Positions 18,478 through 27,393 are shown, counted from the first letter of the stretch. The stretch is 64,000 nt of DNA from Rhizobium sp. SEMIA4064 (GCF_003025035.1 NZ_PYJN01000019.1:1-64000), one strand, 5' to 3'. Translations and numbers: made by a program. Notes: generated by a model not told the origin, from the sequence alone.

Positions 18478-20219
18478 GACGCAGCCTTTCCTTCCAGTGT
18501 CTGCGCCGGCGCCGGCGACGGCGGGCGAAGATAGGTGTCGTATATATGCTCGCTCTCCCCAAACGCATTGACCATGCCATTGCGCATGATCGCGATCTTG
18601 TTGGTGATGGGCAGAACTCCCATCCGATGGGTAATGATGACGACGATCATTCGTCTGGATCTCATGCGTTCGATCGCGTTGTACAGGATGCGTTCGCCCT
18701 CATAGTCCAGACTGGAATTCGGATCGTCGAGCACCACGAGCGAGGGATTTCCGTAAGCGGCGCGTGCCAATCCGAGCTGCTGCCGCTGAGCGCGCAGCAG
18801 CAAGTTCCCACCCTCGCCGATGTCGGTCTCGTAGCCCTGCGGCAGCCGCATGATCGTTTCGTGCAGTCCGACAAGCTTGGCCGCTTCGATGGCCCTGGTG
18901 GGGTCCGCGCCGTCCAGGCGCCCGATGACGTCCTTGATGGCTCCGCCGAAAAGTTCGATATCCTGTGGCAGATAGCCGACATGACGAGTATCGCCGCAAA
19001 GGCGCAGCGCGGAAATGTCGACGCCGCCCAGAAGGGTGCATCCGCTTGTCGGATGCAGGACGCCGGCCATGATGCGGCCGAGCGTCGACTTGCCGGATCC
19101 TGACGGGCCGATGAGCGCCATGCAATCACCCGGCAACAGGTGCAGCGTGACGCCCTTCACTATGGGCCGATCAGCAAACTGCAAGGCGTAGCCGACATTG
19201 TCCAGGATGAGGCCACTCGGATCGGGAACAGGGATCGTTCTGGGATCCTCCTGCGTAGACACAAGGATCAGCATCTTGTTGAGACGATTGAAGGAGTTGC
19301 GCGCAAACGCAAACGAGCGCCATGCGCCGATCGCGCCCTCGACGGGTGCAAGACCGCGGCCGAGCAACAGGCTTGAGACAAAGATGATACCGGGGCTGCT
19401 GTTATCCGCGAGCACCAGCCAGGTGGCCGCTCCCATGACCAGAATCTGGGTTAGTGTCCTGATGGATTTCGAGAACCCCAGAATGATCTCGGTGCGGTGC
19501 ATCGCGGTGTCCTGGGCTTTTCTGGCCCTCTCGGCATCGCGGTAGACGATCTGCGCCGCACCGTCCTGCATTCCCATGGCACGGATCACCTGAATATATC
19601 GAAGAGCCGTCGCAAGCCGCATGTAGCTCCGCGACAGCGCAAGATTCGCCTGTGCGATCGGCTGCTGCGTCGCCAGTTCCGTCAGGAGGGCGAGCGACAG
19701 GAGAGCGACTGCGCTCAGAAGGCCGATCACGCCCAGCAGAGGATGAACGAGAAAGAGCAGCAGCAGGAATACCGGAGCCCAGGGAATATCGAAAAGAAGT
19801 GCACTTGCCGGTGAATCGAGGAACTGACGCAGCGAGGCAAGGTCGCGATAACAATCGGCCGCAACACTGGTATCCGCACGGGACGCGTATTCGAATGAAG
19901 CGTTCAGGACGTCCGGACGCAGACGATGGTCCAGCCAACTGCCGATGCGTGAAAGCGCTGCTCTGCGGACGATATCAAGGGTGGATCCGACCACCACCGC
20001 AACGGCGACGATGAGTGTCAGCATCACCAGCGTATCGACGCTGCGGCTCGACATTACCCGGTCGTATATTTGCAAAAGATAGATGGAAGGGGCGAGAAGA
20101 AAGAGATTATAGCCGCTGCTATAGAGAAAGACCAAGCCGAAGGCCCCGGCGCAGGCCCGTAGTGCCATGACCAGTTGAGTTTGCTGGCGCTGGGGTTGTG
20201 CAAGATTTGTTGGCGTCAT
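18474..20219 (-). CDS. Type I secretion ABC exporter (PrtD/PrsD type) with altered ATPase motifs
   Basis: 581 residues. The membrane domain (about 20-310) opens with the family's LQIYDRVMSSRSVDTL segment; no C39 peptidase domain precedes it. The NBD has a normal Walker A GPSGSGKST (K377) and H-loop ITHR, but the ABC signature reads LLRAQ (474-478) instead of LSGGQ, and the catalytic Glu after Walker B is Asp (LDDP, D499). Both changes are read from clean sequence with no frameshift. Such changes usually slow ATP hydrolysis. As the exporter works as a homodimer, both sites would be affected. It sits between its adaptor and two glycine-rich proteins. Confidence 0.88.
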   Translation of the reverse strand: MTPTNLAQPQRQQTQLVMALRACAGAFGLVFLYSSGYNLFLLAPSIYLLQIYDRVMSSRSVDTLVMLTLIVAVAVVVGSTLDIVRRAALSRIGSWLDHRLRPDVLNASFEYASRADTSVAADCYRDLASLRQFLDSPASALLFDIPWAPVFLLLLFLVHPLLGVIGLLSAVALLSLALLTELATQQPIAQANLALSRSYMRLATALRYIQVIRAMGMQDGAAQIVYRDAERARKAQDTAMHRTEIILGFSKSIRTLTQILVMGAATWLVLADNSSPGIIFVSSLLLGRGLAPVEGAIGAWRSFAFARNSFNRLNKMLILVSTQEDPRTIPVPDPSGLILDNVGYALQFADRPIVKGVTLHLLPGDCMALIGPSGSGKSTLGRIMAGVLHPTSGCTLLGGVDISALRLCGDTRHVGYLPQDIELFGGAIKDVIGRLDGADPTRAIEAAKLVGLHETIMRLPQGYETDIGEGGNLLLRAQRQQLGLARAAYGNPSLVVLDDPNSSLDYEGERILYNAIERMRSRRMIVVIITHRMGVLPITNKIAIMRNGMVNAFGESEHIYDTYLRPPSPAPAQTLEGKAAS

Positions 20220-20344
20220 CAGATCTCGCAGCTCCGGATTATGACAAGGCGAATGCTTGGTCGAACTGTCATAAATACGAGGATCGCTGGCCTGAACCTG
20301 CGATCCTCAGGACCCGAATTAACGGGCCGGTTGGCATAAATCGA

Positions 20345-20917
20345 TCACGTACCGAGGTGGTGCACGTCGATGCTGCCGCCGAAAGAATTGTCAAAATGAT
20401 CGAAAGCATTCGATACGGCCGTGCTGAGGGTGTCCGTATGAACCAATGCCGTCGAGATGCTGCCGCCCTCGGCCAGGTTGCCGTTACCGCCATTACCACC
20501 GGCGCCGGACACGATAGTGGCATGCTGGTCGACAAACGACTGGGTGGTTTGCGTAGCTGTCGTGGCTGCAGAAACCGCTGCTACGTCGCCGCCGCTCACA
20601 GAGCCTTGGCTACCGTTCGAAGTGGCGCTCCCGCCAGCTCCACCGGTGCTGGTGAGTGCTGAAAACGCGGCGTTATAAGCTTGGGCCAATCCGCCAGCTC
20701 CGCCACCGCCGGCATCCCAGTCAGCCGTCTGATGAACGTGATCGCCATTATGGAGATCAGTTGAGGCGCCGTAGACGTCCTGGTAGTTATTGACATAGGC
20801 ACTGGGATCATAATGGATATTACCATTGCCGTATCCATCGCCGCCATTGCCGGCATTTGCGTTGCCTGCAGACGGATCGGTGAGATTGATCGTGTCAGTT
20901 ATCTGTGGAATAGGCAT
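20345..20917 (-). CDS. Glycine-rich protein, probable type I secretion cargo (small)
   Basis: 190 residues, low in charge and rich in G, A, S, N and T, with no N-terminal signal peptide. It shares with the larger neighbour the module DQHATIVSGAGGNGGNGNL, a Q/H-rich strand followed by GG-x-GG-x-x-NL. The C-terminus (FDNSFGGSIDVHHLGT) is the sort of tail type I systems read. RTX nonapeptides are absent. An AGGAG lies 9 nt before the ATG. It is directly upstream of the exporter (125 nt) on the same strand. No known enzymatic domain is visible. Confidence 0.75.
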   Translation of the reverse strand: MPIPQITDTINLTDPSAGNANAGNGGDGYGNGNIHYDPSAYVNNYQDVYGASTDLHNGDHVHQTADWDAGGGGAGGLAQAYNAAFSALTSTGGAGGSATSNGSQGSVSGGDVAAVSAATTATQTTQSFVDQHATIVSGAGGNGGNGNLAEGGSISTALVHTDTLSTAVSNAFDHFDNSFGGSIDVHHLGT

Positions 20918-21313
20918 AGTGTAGCTCCTCTCCTATTCGGTCCGAAAGTCTCCCACGGCCCGATGCCGGTACGTCATTACCTGGCAAGAAAACCGCTTGC
21001 AGACAGTGCTCGCAATTCAACCGGTGAACCAGCCGGATATTCGGAGATGTCCCTTTGGGTGGGGTATGGCCGGGAAAGAGGATGTATCCCAAATGGTTAT
21101 GCCGAAATAACAGCAGGCACGGGGCTCGCAAAAAGGGGGCATGCTCTCTACGAACGCTTCCGTTGAGAGTTGGAACGCGGAACTGAAATGATCTGCGCGT
21201 GTTCCTGCGAACACGCGCTTCTGACGCAATTTCTACAAAAGTGCTGAGCGGCTTTTCCATCCGCAACTGCGAAAAAACAAAAGATAAAGCAGTCTCTGAA
21301 AGGCTCAGCCGAT
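20918..21313. other. Intergenic region between the two glycine-rich genes
   Basis: About 396 bases without a supported gene. It contains the strong hairpin at 21195-21218 and an AT-rich, A-tract-containing segment near 21271-21295 just downstream of the large cargo gene. The promoter of the small cargo gene may lie here. Confidence 0.45.
21195..21218. terminator. Perfect 10-bp stem hairpin between cargo genes
   Basis: GCGCGTGTTC, loop CTGC, then its exact complement. Neither side carries a clear T-tract, so it is not a textbook Rho-independent terminator. It may attenuate or protect transcript ends between the large and small glycine-rich genes. Confidence 0.4.
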
Positions 21314-22420
21314 CTAGGTGTGCATGAAATTGAGGATGTCATCGACGAGAGCCGAATGGGCATCCGTCAGGTTACCCTCACCGCCGTGACCGCCTATGCC
21401 CGCCAGTTGCAGCGTATGCTGATCGGTGAGGACATGGTCGATCTGCTGGGCGTCGGCCGTGCCGCCGGCCGGAACAGCAATGTTGATCGGATGGAAATAT
21501 CCGAGGCTGACATCGACCAAACTGCCGGTCGAAGATCCCGATCCGCCGCCGCCACCCACGCTGTGTCCGGTGAAGATCGTGTCCGACGACAAGTTGAAAC
21601 TACCGCCATTGCCGCCGATACCCGCCATCTGGATACCGCCCTGGTCGAAAACCACATCGTTCGTCTGGTGGGCTTCCGCCGAGCCGCCAGCAGCGCCGAT
21701 CGCGATGTTGATTGGCGAAAAAATGGCGACGTTCACATCGATCATACTGCCGATGAAGTGGCCATCGCCACCATGGCCCGCATAGTTGTCACCGTTGAAA
21801 ATGAGTGTATTTCCGGCGTTTGAACCGCCGCTCTCCGGCCCCCCGCCGGCAGCCAGATTATGGTCGCCGCCCGAGCCGCCGACGCCGCCGATCTGGGTTG
21901 CACCTTGCAGAAACGCTGCGTTGTTCGTCTGTTCCGAATGCGCGACGGATCCCTCACCGCCAGCGACGGCGGTATTCACCGGAGCGAAGACGGCAACATC
22001 GGAGCTCACGATACCGCCGAAAAACAGGCCGTTGCCGCCAGTTCCGGCATGGTTGACGGAGGTGCTGCCGATACCGCCGAGCGCGACATTGCCGCTGCCG
22101 CCATCGCCGCCTAGGCCGGCCATTTCGGTAGAGTGTTGATTGATAAGCGCACCATTGCCCTGAAAGGCGTCTACTGTCGAATGAGGGCCGGCTACCGCCG
22201 TGTTGGATGGGATGAAGATCGCGAGGGGATTGCTGCTGATAAGGCCGGTCGCGATTCCGTCGCCGCCGCTTCCTGCGGAATTGACGTTCTGGTTCGATGC
22301 AAGATCCAACGGCATCCATGTCGGAACCAGCGCCAGATGTCCTGCACCGACACCGGAGAGCACGTTTTGACTCATGCTCGCGTTGGACGCGTCTTCCCCT
22401 GTCAGACGAGTTTCCGTCAT
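21314..22420 (-). CDS. Glycine-rich tandem-repeat protein, probable type I secretion cargo (large)
   Basis: 368 residues from the ATG at 22420, which follows a strong GGGGGAG; upstream in-frame codons read into non-coding sequence. After about 47 residues come four repeats of roughly 70 residues (about 48-116, 123-192, 212-280 and 288-353). Each runs GG-x-G, then a hydrophobic strand of the form VAVFxPxNxAV, a Q/N-rich strand, then AGxGGxGGxxNL. There is no signal peptide, no cysteine and no RTX motif. The regular strand-plus-glycine-turn pattern suggests a beta-helix or fibre-like extracellular protein. The short C-terminus (DDILNFMHT) may carry the export signal. It is the first gene of the minus-strand secretion operon. 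Confidence 0.78.
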   Translation of the reverse strand: MTETRLTGEDASNASMSQNVLSGVGAGHLALVPTWMPLDLASNQNVNSAGSGGDGIATGLISSNPLAIFIPSNTAVAGPHSTVDAFQGNGALINQHSTEMAGLGGDGGSGNVALGGIGSTSVNHAGTGGNGLFFGGIVSSDVAVFAPVNTAVAGGEGSVAHSEQTNNAAFLQGATQIGGVGGSGGDHNLAAGGGPESGGSNAGNTLIFNGDNYAGHGGDGHFIGSMIDVNVAIFSPINIAIGAAGGSAEAHQTNDVVFDQGGIQMAGIGGNGGSFNLSSDTIFTGHSVGGGGGSGSSTGSLVDVSLGYFHPINIAVPAGGTADAQQIDHVLTDQHTLQLAGIGGHGGEGNLTDAHSALVDDILNFMHT

Positions 22421-22466
22421 CGCGGTCTCCCCCTTGCACTCTCGCGCATGGCGCGGATTGTCGAAC

Positions 22467-22482
22467 CCCATTGTGGAATGGG
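22467..22482. promoter_or_regulatory. Inverted repeat upstream of the large cargo gene
   Basis: CCCATT, spacer GTGG, then AATGGG, 47 nt before the ATG of the glycine-rich gene. It is placed where a regulator could overlap the promoter or the transcript start. Confidence 0.3.
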
Positions 22483-22514
22483 ACGGGCAAAAAGAAGAGC
22501 CTGCAATTCGTCTA

Positions 22515-22555
22515 CGCCCATATGGGCGGGATGACAGCCGTTTGGCGGTCATCCC
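22515..22555. terminator. Hairpin and adjacent palindrome after the GNAT gene
   Basis: Arms GGGATGAC at 22528-22535 and GTCATCCC at 22548-22555, with an inner GCC/GGC pair, form a strong hairpin that overlaps the GNAT stop codon. An exact 14-bp palindrome CGCCCATATGGGCG (22515-22528) follows on the minus strand. No T-run is present. Together they may end the GNAT transcript and insulate, or regulate, the secretion operon that starts 95 nt further on. Confidence 0.4.
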
Positions 22556-23067
22556 ATTTGGCCGCAAGCCGTGAGCGCAAAGAGATTGGTCGGCGCACCG
22601 TGCAGCATGACTTCACGCTCGAAAGTGAAGCCGCATTTTTCCAGCACATGTCTGGAAGCGGCATTGGCCGAGCGGACGAGACCGATCATCCGTTCGGCAT
22701 GCAAGCTGTTGAACGAGAAAGATAAAACATCATCTACCAATTCGGTCGCATAGCCCTGTCCCCAGCTATCCGGATGCAGGTGATAGGACAGGTTGAGACC
22801 GTCGAATTCCTTCGACACCGTCACGCCGCCGAAGCCGATCAGCCTGCCATCCGCCTCGACAGCCCAGCGACCGAATCCGTGATTACGCCAATGCTCCATG
22901 TCACGAGAGAGACGTTGAGCACTTGCGTCCCGCGTATCCGGTGTGGGATCGGGCCGATGCGCAACGAGTTCCGGCCGGGCAAAGAGGTCCGTCACGAAAT
23001 CGAGATCCGCCTCCGCGGGCATGCGCAGCAGCAGGCGTTTCGTGTGTCTGACCAAAGGTGATGGCAT
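22549..23067 (-). CDS. GNAT acetyltransferase (RimJ/RimL type)
   Basis: 172 residues from the ATG at 23067. It opens TKRLLLRMPAEAD, the usual RimJ/L entry, and carries the acetyl-CoA loop WGQGYATEL (about 100-108) and a C-terminal strand with LEKCGFTFE. It would acetylate an amino group, substrate unknown. A GTG at 23091 overlapping the LysR stop (GTGA) is a possible alternative start adding 8 residues; neither has a strong RBS. It follows lysR on the same strand and is probably cotranscribed. Confidence 0.8.
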   Translation of the reverse strand: MPSPLVRHTKRLLLRMPAEADLDFVTDLFARPELVAHRPDPTPDTRDASAQRLSRDMEHWRNHGFGRWAVEADGRLIGFGGVTVSKEFDGLNLSYHLHPDSWGQGYATELVDDVLSFSFNSLHAERMIGLVRSANAASRHVLEKCGFTFEREVMLHGAPTNLFALTACGQMG

Positions 23068-23087
23068 GGGGCCGCTCTCTTGAAGCT

Positions 23088-24086
23088 TCACACTGCCTCA
23101 GCCAAAGGAACCTGGTCGAAGCAGCAGGCAGCCGTGGAAACGCCCATGCGGCACCCGGATGCTTGCAATGACTCTGCCGCGATTTCCACGAACAGCCGGC
23201 GGAACCAAACTGCCCGGCTGTCCGTCCGGTCAACGCGACGGTAGAGCATCGTCACCGGCTCGGCCGGCAGATCAAGCGGCGGCTCCGAAATGGTGAGGCC
23301 ATGAAGCTGGGCCATGCAGCGGGCAATGGATTCCGGGATCGTGGCAATGGCCGGCATTGCCCGCAAAACCGTCGGCAGAGCCGAAAAGCGCGGCACCGTC
23401 GCCACCACCTGCCGGCGATCGCCGGTGCGGGCGAGAGCAATATCGACGTTGCTCGATGTATTGCCTTCAAAGGACACGGTGACGTGAGCGGCGGCGACAA
23501 AATCCTTGAAGCTCAGCGGCGCGGTCAGCCTTAGCTGGTGAGGGTCGTAGATACAAACCGATGCCTGCTCGAACAGCGGCGCGCGAATATGCCAGGATGC
23601 CGGCTCGTCATGCACCGAGACGCTGAAATCATAGGCGCCCTCGTCCAGCAAACGCCCGGCGTCACGCTTGTCGAAAGCCACGCCGATCAAACGCGCCCCT
23701 GGCGCCTGCAGCCGCAACCGCGCCACCAGCGGGCCGAAGAAAGCGGATTCGAGATTGTCGCACATGCCGACGCGGAACTCGCCCTGCCAGCTTGCCGGGT
23801 CGAAGGCCGTTGGCGGGCGGATGGCGCGTTCGATGCCCGAAAGTGCATCCTCGATGGCTGGCGCAATGGCGAGTGCGCGCGGCGTCGGCTGTAGACCCCG
23901 CCCGACACGCACGAACAATTCGTCATCGAGCGTCTCGCGCAATCGACGCAGCGCAGCCGACAGGCCGGGCTGGCCAAGCAGCAGGCGCTCGGCAGCGCGG
24001 CTCACATTCCGTTCCTGCATGAGCACGGAAAAGGCGAGCAACAGATTGAGATCGATTTTTCGAAGCGTAGCATCATTCATCATCAC
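23088..24086 (-). CDS. LysR-family transcriptional regulator
   Basis: 332 residues. The N-terminal winged HTH (about 8-66: LRKIDLNLLLAF...ERNVSRAAERLLLGQPGLSAALRRLRE) is of the NodD/LeuO-like subgroup (DLNLL). The effector domain spans about 95-310. Divergent from the MFS gene at 24205, with a 118-nt shared control region. LysR regulators commonly activate such a divergent target, so it probably controls the transporter and possibly the GNAT gene downstream. Confidence 0.9.
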   Translation of the reverse strand: MMMNDATLRKIDLNLLLAFSVLMQERNVSRAAERLLLGQPGLSAALRRLRETLDDELFVRVGRGLQPTPRALAIAPAIEDALSGIERAIRPPTAFDPASWQGEFRVGMCDNLESAFFGPLVARLRLQAPGARLIGVAFDKRDAGRLLDEGAYDFSVSVHDEPASWHIRAPLFEQASVCIYDPHQLRLTAPLSFKDFVAAAHVTVSFEGNTSSNVDIALARTGDRRQVVATVPRFSALPTVLRAMPAIATIPESIARCMAQLHGLTISEPPLDLPAEPVTMLYRRVDRTDSRAVWFRRLFVEIAAESLQASGCRMGVSTAACCFDQVPLAEAV

Positions 24087-24204
24087 CAGTAATACCTGGC
24101 ATGGTTACTATCAATTTGCAATAGGGTTAGAAGCTGTACATTTTCTCGTTCCCTGCCGCCCGCCAACCTCCCGAGAGACGGCAGCATAGGAAGGAACGAT
24201 TCCG

Positions 24205-25605
24205 ATGACTTATTCCAAATCACGAAGTGGGGCCGGGCTGGCATTGCTGCTGCTTTGCGCCGCCAACTTCCTGGACGCCATGGATGTCTCCACCATCGGC
24301 GTGGCCCTGCCCGCAATCCAAACCGAGCTCGGCATACAGGCGACATCGCTGCAATGGGCCGTCAGCGCCTATGTGCTCGGTTATGGCGGCTTTCTGCTGC
24401 TCGGCGGCCGCGTTGCCGATCTTTTCGGCCACCGCCGCGTCTTCCTCTGGTCGCTTGGCGTCTTCGCCGCCGCCAGCATCGCCGGCGGGTTCGTCGACAG
24501 CGCGCCGACCTTGATCGCTGCACGCCTGATCAAAGGCATTGCCGCAGCCTTCACCGCGCCGGCCGCGCTCGCCCTACTGCTGTCCGTGTTTGGAGAAGGA
24601 AGCGCCCGCGCCAAGGCGCTCGGGGTGTTCTCCTCTACTGGCGCCGCCGGCTTTGTGCTCGGCATGGTGCTTGGCGGAGCCGCAACCATCATTAGCTGGC
24701 GGGCGACGCTGGTCATGGGAGCGCCCGTTGCCATCCTCGCTCTGGTGCTTGCGCCCTTCGTCCTGCCTGCCGATCATCAGCGGACCGGGCCGCGGCCTCA
24801 CTTCGACTGGGCCGGTGCGCTGACGATCACGCCCGGATTGCTGCTGTTCGTCTTCGGCATCACCAACGCCGCTGCCGCCGGCTGGCAGGCATTTCCCACC
24901 TGGGGAGCATTGGTCGCGGCGCTGGTCCTCATCCTGCTCTTCCTGCTGGTCGAAGCGCGGCACAGGGATCCGATGGTGCCGCTTGCCATCTTCCGGCGGG
25001 CAAAGCTCAGCCATGCCAACGCCATCGCCGCGCTCTTCCAGGGCGTCTATGTCGGCTTCCAGTTCATCGCGACGCTCTACTATCAGGACGTCGTCGGCTG
25101 GTCGGCTTTCGCCACCGGCTTCTCCTTCGCCTTCGGCGGCGTCTGCGTGATGTTCCTCGCACCGCGATTTGCGGCGATCGGGCAAAATCGCGGCACGACC
25201 GGCCTGATGACGCTTGGTGTCGGACTGCAGGCTATCAGCTATGTCTTTTGGGTCCTCTCGGTCGGAAATATCAATCCGATCCTGCTCGTCGCCGTCTCTC
25301 AGCTATTGCTTGGCGTCGGCTATGCCATGACCTATCCGTCGGTGCAGGTGGCGGCACTGTCCGATGTCGAAGACGATAAGTCGGGCCTGGCCTCCGGGCT
25401 GCTGTTCGCCTCCTTCCAGATCGGCGGCGGCATCGTGTTGGCAGCCGCATCCGCCATCTTCGGCGCGGCACCAAGCTTCGGCTGGAATCCCTATATCGCC
25501 GGCACCGCCTTCGTCGCGATATTGGCCGCTACGGTGACATTGCTGGCGGCGGTCGGCCCGAGGACATCGACATCGCGTTCGAATGTCTATCAGGCGGCGG
25601 AATAG
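24205..25605 (+). CDS. MFS drug-type efflux transporter (DHA2-like, 14 TMS)
   Basis: 466 residues with about 14 hydrophobic segments. The first carries LDAMDVSTIGVALPAIQTEL, the D-x-x-x-V-N/G-V-ALP pattern of EmrB/QacA-type proton antiporters, and the second loop has GGRVADLFGHRRVF (motif A). It would pump out amphipathic drugs or metabolites. AGGAAGGAACG lies 8 nt upstream of the ATG. Likely controlled by the divergent LysR. The substrate is not predictable. Confidence 0.9.
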   Translation: MTYSKSRSGAGLALLLLCAANFLDAMDVSTIGVALPAIQTELGIQATSLQWAVSAYVLGYGGFLLLGGRVADLFGHRRVFLWSLGVFAAASIAGGFVDSAPTLIAARLIKGIAAAFTAPAALALLLSVFGEGSARAKALGVFSSTGAAGFVLGMVLGGAATIISWRATLVMGAPVAILALVLAPFVLPADHQRTGPRPHFDWAGALTITPGLLLFVFGITNAAAAGWQAFPTWGALVAALVLILLFLLVEARHRDPMVPLAIFRRAKLSHANAIAALFQGVYVGFQFIATLYYQDVVGWSAFATGFSFAFGGVCVMFLAPRFAAIGQNRGTTGLMTLGVGLQAISYVFWVLSVGNINPILLVAVSQLLLGVGYAMTYPSVQVAALSDVEDDKSGLASGLLFASFQIGGGIVLAAASAIFGAAPSFGWNPYIAGTAFVAILAATVTLLAAVGPRTSTSRSNVYQAAE

Positions 25606-25697
25606 TCGGCGTCGCGAGTACCCGCATCACCTCGGGTGCGGGTACTCGTCATCAGCCCAGCTCCGATCGTCCCGAAGCGGATTGTCGGAGGATGCCA

Positions 25698-26966
25698 TTA
25701 TGACAACAGCGATGCCGCCTCGGCGGCACGCCGCATCAAGAGGTCGCGTTCCCGCTGGTTTCCGGCCAGAGCAGCGGCCGCCTCGAAAGCGGCTTTAGCC
25801 TCCCCGTAGCGGGCGAGTTTTTGGAGCAGATCACCGCGAACGCTCGGCAGCAGGTGATATCCCCTGAGCGCCGGCTCATCTGCGAGATGATCCACGATCG
25901 CCAGCCCCGCCTCCGGCCCTTCCGCCATGCCCACCGCGACCGCGCGATTGAGTTCGATGACCGGCGAAGGCATAAGCGCCGCCAGCTCCCCATAGAGCCT
26001 AGCAATACGTAACCAATCCGTCGCATCGGCCGTTCGAGCCTCCGCGTGGCAGGCGACGATTGCCGCCTGCAGTGCATAAGCGCCGCCCGCGCCGCCGAGG
26101 TCCCGCGCCCGTGCAAGTGCCCGCAGTCCCCGCCGGATCTGTAGCTGATCCCAAAGGGCGCGGTTCTGTTCCAGCAGAAGGATCGGCTCACCGACGGCAT
26201 CTGTGCGCGCGGCGGTGCGTGAGGCATTCAGTTCCATCAGCGCCAGCAGCGCATGCGCTTCGGGCTCATTCGGTGCAATGGAGGTGAGGATGCGGCCCAT
26301 GCGCAACGCTTCGTTGCAGAGCTGCGGCCGCAGCCAGTCCTCGCCGCGCGCCGCCGTATAGCCCTCGTTGAAAATCAGATAGACGACCTCCAATACGGAG
26401 GCAAGCCGTTGCGCGAGTTCCTCGCCGCCGGGGGTCTCATAGGCCAGCCCCGACTCCGAAAGGGTTCGTTTGGCGCGGACAATGCGCTGGGCAATCGTCG
26501 CCTCCGGCAGCAGAAAAGCTCTGGCAATCTCCTCTGTCGTCAAGCCACAAATCATCCGCAGCGCCAATGCGACGCGGGCTTCCCGCGATAGCAGCGGATG
26601 GCAGGCGGTGAAGACGAGACGGAGCAATTCGTCGCCTATGTCATCGTCGAGGGCAGCGTCTACATCGGGCATGGCCTGCTGCTCCTCGTCCATATCCAGG
26701 GCAATCATCTCATGCTTGCGCTCAAGCATCGGGCGGCGGCGCAGATGATCCAGCGCCCGCCGCTTGGCGGTCGCCATCAGCCATGCACCCGGCCTTTCCG
26801 GAACGCCGGTCTCGGGCCACCGTTCCAGCGCCGCCAACAGCGCTTCTTGAGTGAGGTCCTCCGCCAACGGCACGTCGCGCAGCATCCTTGCCAAGCTGGT
26901 GATCAGCCTGGGCTGCTCGATCCGCCATACAGCCAGGATCGTGCGGTGGGCGTCGGCGGCCGTCAC
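25698..26966 (-). CDS. ECF42-type RNA polymerase sigma factor
   Basis: 422 residues. Sigma region 2 (about 10-75: EDLTQEALLAALERWPETGVPERPGAWL, in two runs) and region 4 (about 115-170, GLTTEEIARAFLLPEATIAQRIVRAKRTL) are followed by a long TPR-like C-terminal domain (about 190-420), the mark of group ECF42. These sigma factors have no classical anti-sigma factor; the C-terminal extension and a neighbouring DGPF protein are thought to set activity. The GTG start lies 31 nt after that DGPF gene. Targets are not known. Confidence 0.9.
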   Translation of the reverse strand: MTAADAHRTILAVWRIEQPRLITSLARMLRDVPLAEDLTQEALLAALERWPETGVPERPGAWLMATAKRRALDHLRRRPMLERKHEMIALDMDEEQQAMPDVDAALDDDIGDELLRLVFTACHPLLSREARVALALRMICGLTTEEIARAFLLPEATIAQRIVRAKRTLSESGLAYETPGGEELAQRLASVLEVVYLIFNEGYTAARGEDWLRPQLCNEALRMGRILTSIAPNEPEAHALLALMELNASRTAARTDAVGEPILLLEQNRALWDQLQIRRGLRALARARDLGGAGGAYALQAAIVACHAEARTADATDWLRIARLYGELAALMPSPVIELNRAVAVGMAEGPEAGLAIVDHLADEPALRGYHLLPSVRGDLLQKLARYGEAKAAFEAAAALAGNQRERDLLMRRAAEAASLLS

Positions 26967-26997
26967 GGCCGCCCGTCCCTTCTTTCAGCCATTCGCC

Positions 26998-27393
26998 TCA
27001 AGCGACCGCGACCGCGACCGAGTGTGCGCTGCATGGGTTCATATCCGGCGTGAAGAACGGACGAACCTCGCAGGTGCCTTCCCAGCCCGGCATGTGATCT
27101 ATGTGGAGCTGCATGAATTCGACCGTCAGCGCCAGAGCCTCCTCCTTGTTCTGAAATTCGAAGATCGCATAGCCGCCGACCACTTCCTTGGCCTCGACGA
27201 ACGGGCCGTCGACGATGACGAGCTTTCCGTCTTTGATGCTGACGCGGGCTCCGGTTTCCATCGGCATAAGTCCGGCGGTATCGATCATGCGGCCGGCCTT
27301 GATCTCGCGATCGGCGAGCTTGCCGATGGCTTCCATGAGCTCCGGCGTCGGCATGCCCATTTGAGCAGAAGTGATGATAGACATGAAACGCAT
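26998..27393 (-). CDS. YCII/DGPF-domain protein, partner of the ECF42 sigma factor
   Basis: 131 residues from the ATG at 27393, selected because GAGAGGAA lies just upstream; the longer frame adds 25 residues with no family match. It contains VDGPFVEAKEVVGGYAI (about 60-76), the DGPF signature of the YCII-related fold. DGPF genes almost always sit beside ECF42 sigma genes, as here, and were proposed to take part in that signalling. No catalytic role is established. Confidence 0.88.
   Translation of the reverse strand: MRFMSIITSAQMGMPTPELMEAIGKLADREIKAGRMIDTAGLMPMETGARVSIKDGKLVIVDGPFVEAKEVVGGYAIFEFQNKEEALALTVEFMQLHIDHMPGWEGTCEVRPFFTPDMNPCSAHSVAVAVA

Noticed and set aside
20345-22420. Glycine-rich genes as RTX or PE_PGRS-type proteins
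   Set aside because: The nonapeptide GGxGxDxUx is absent, and there is no PE domain; only glycine content is shared.
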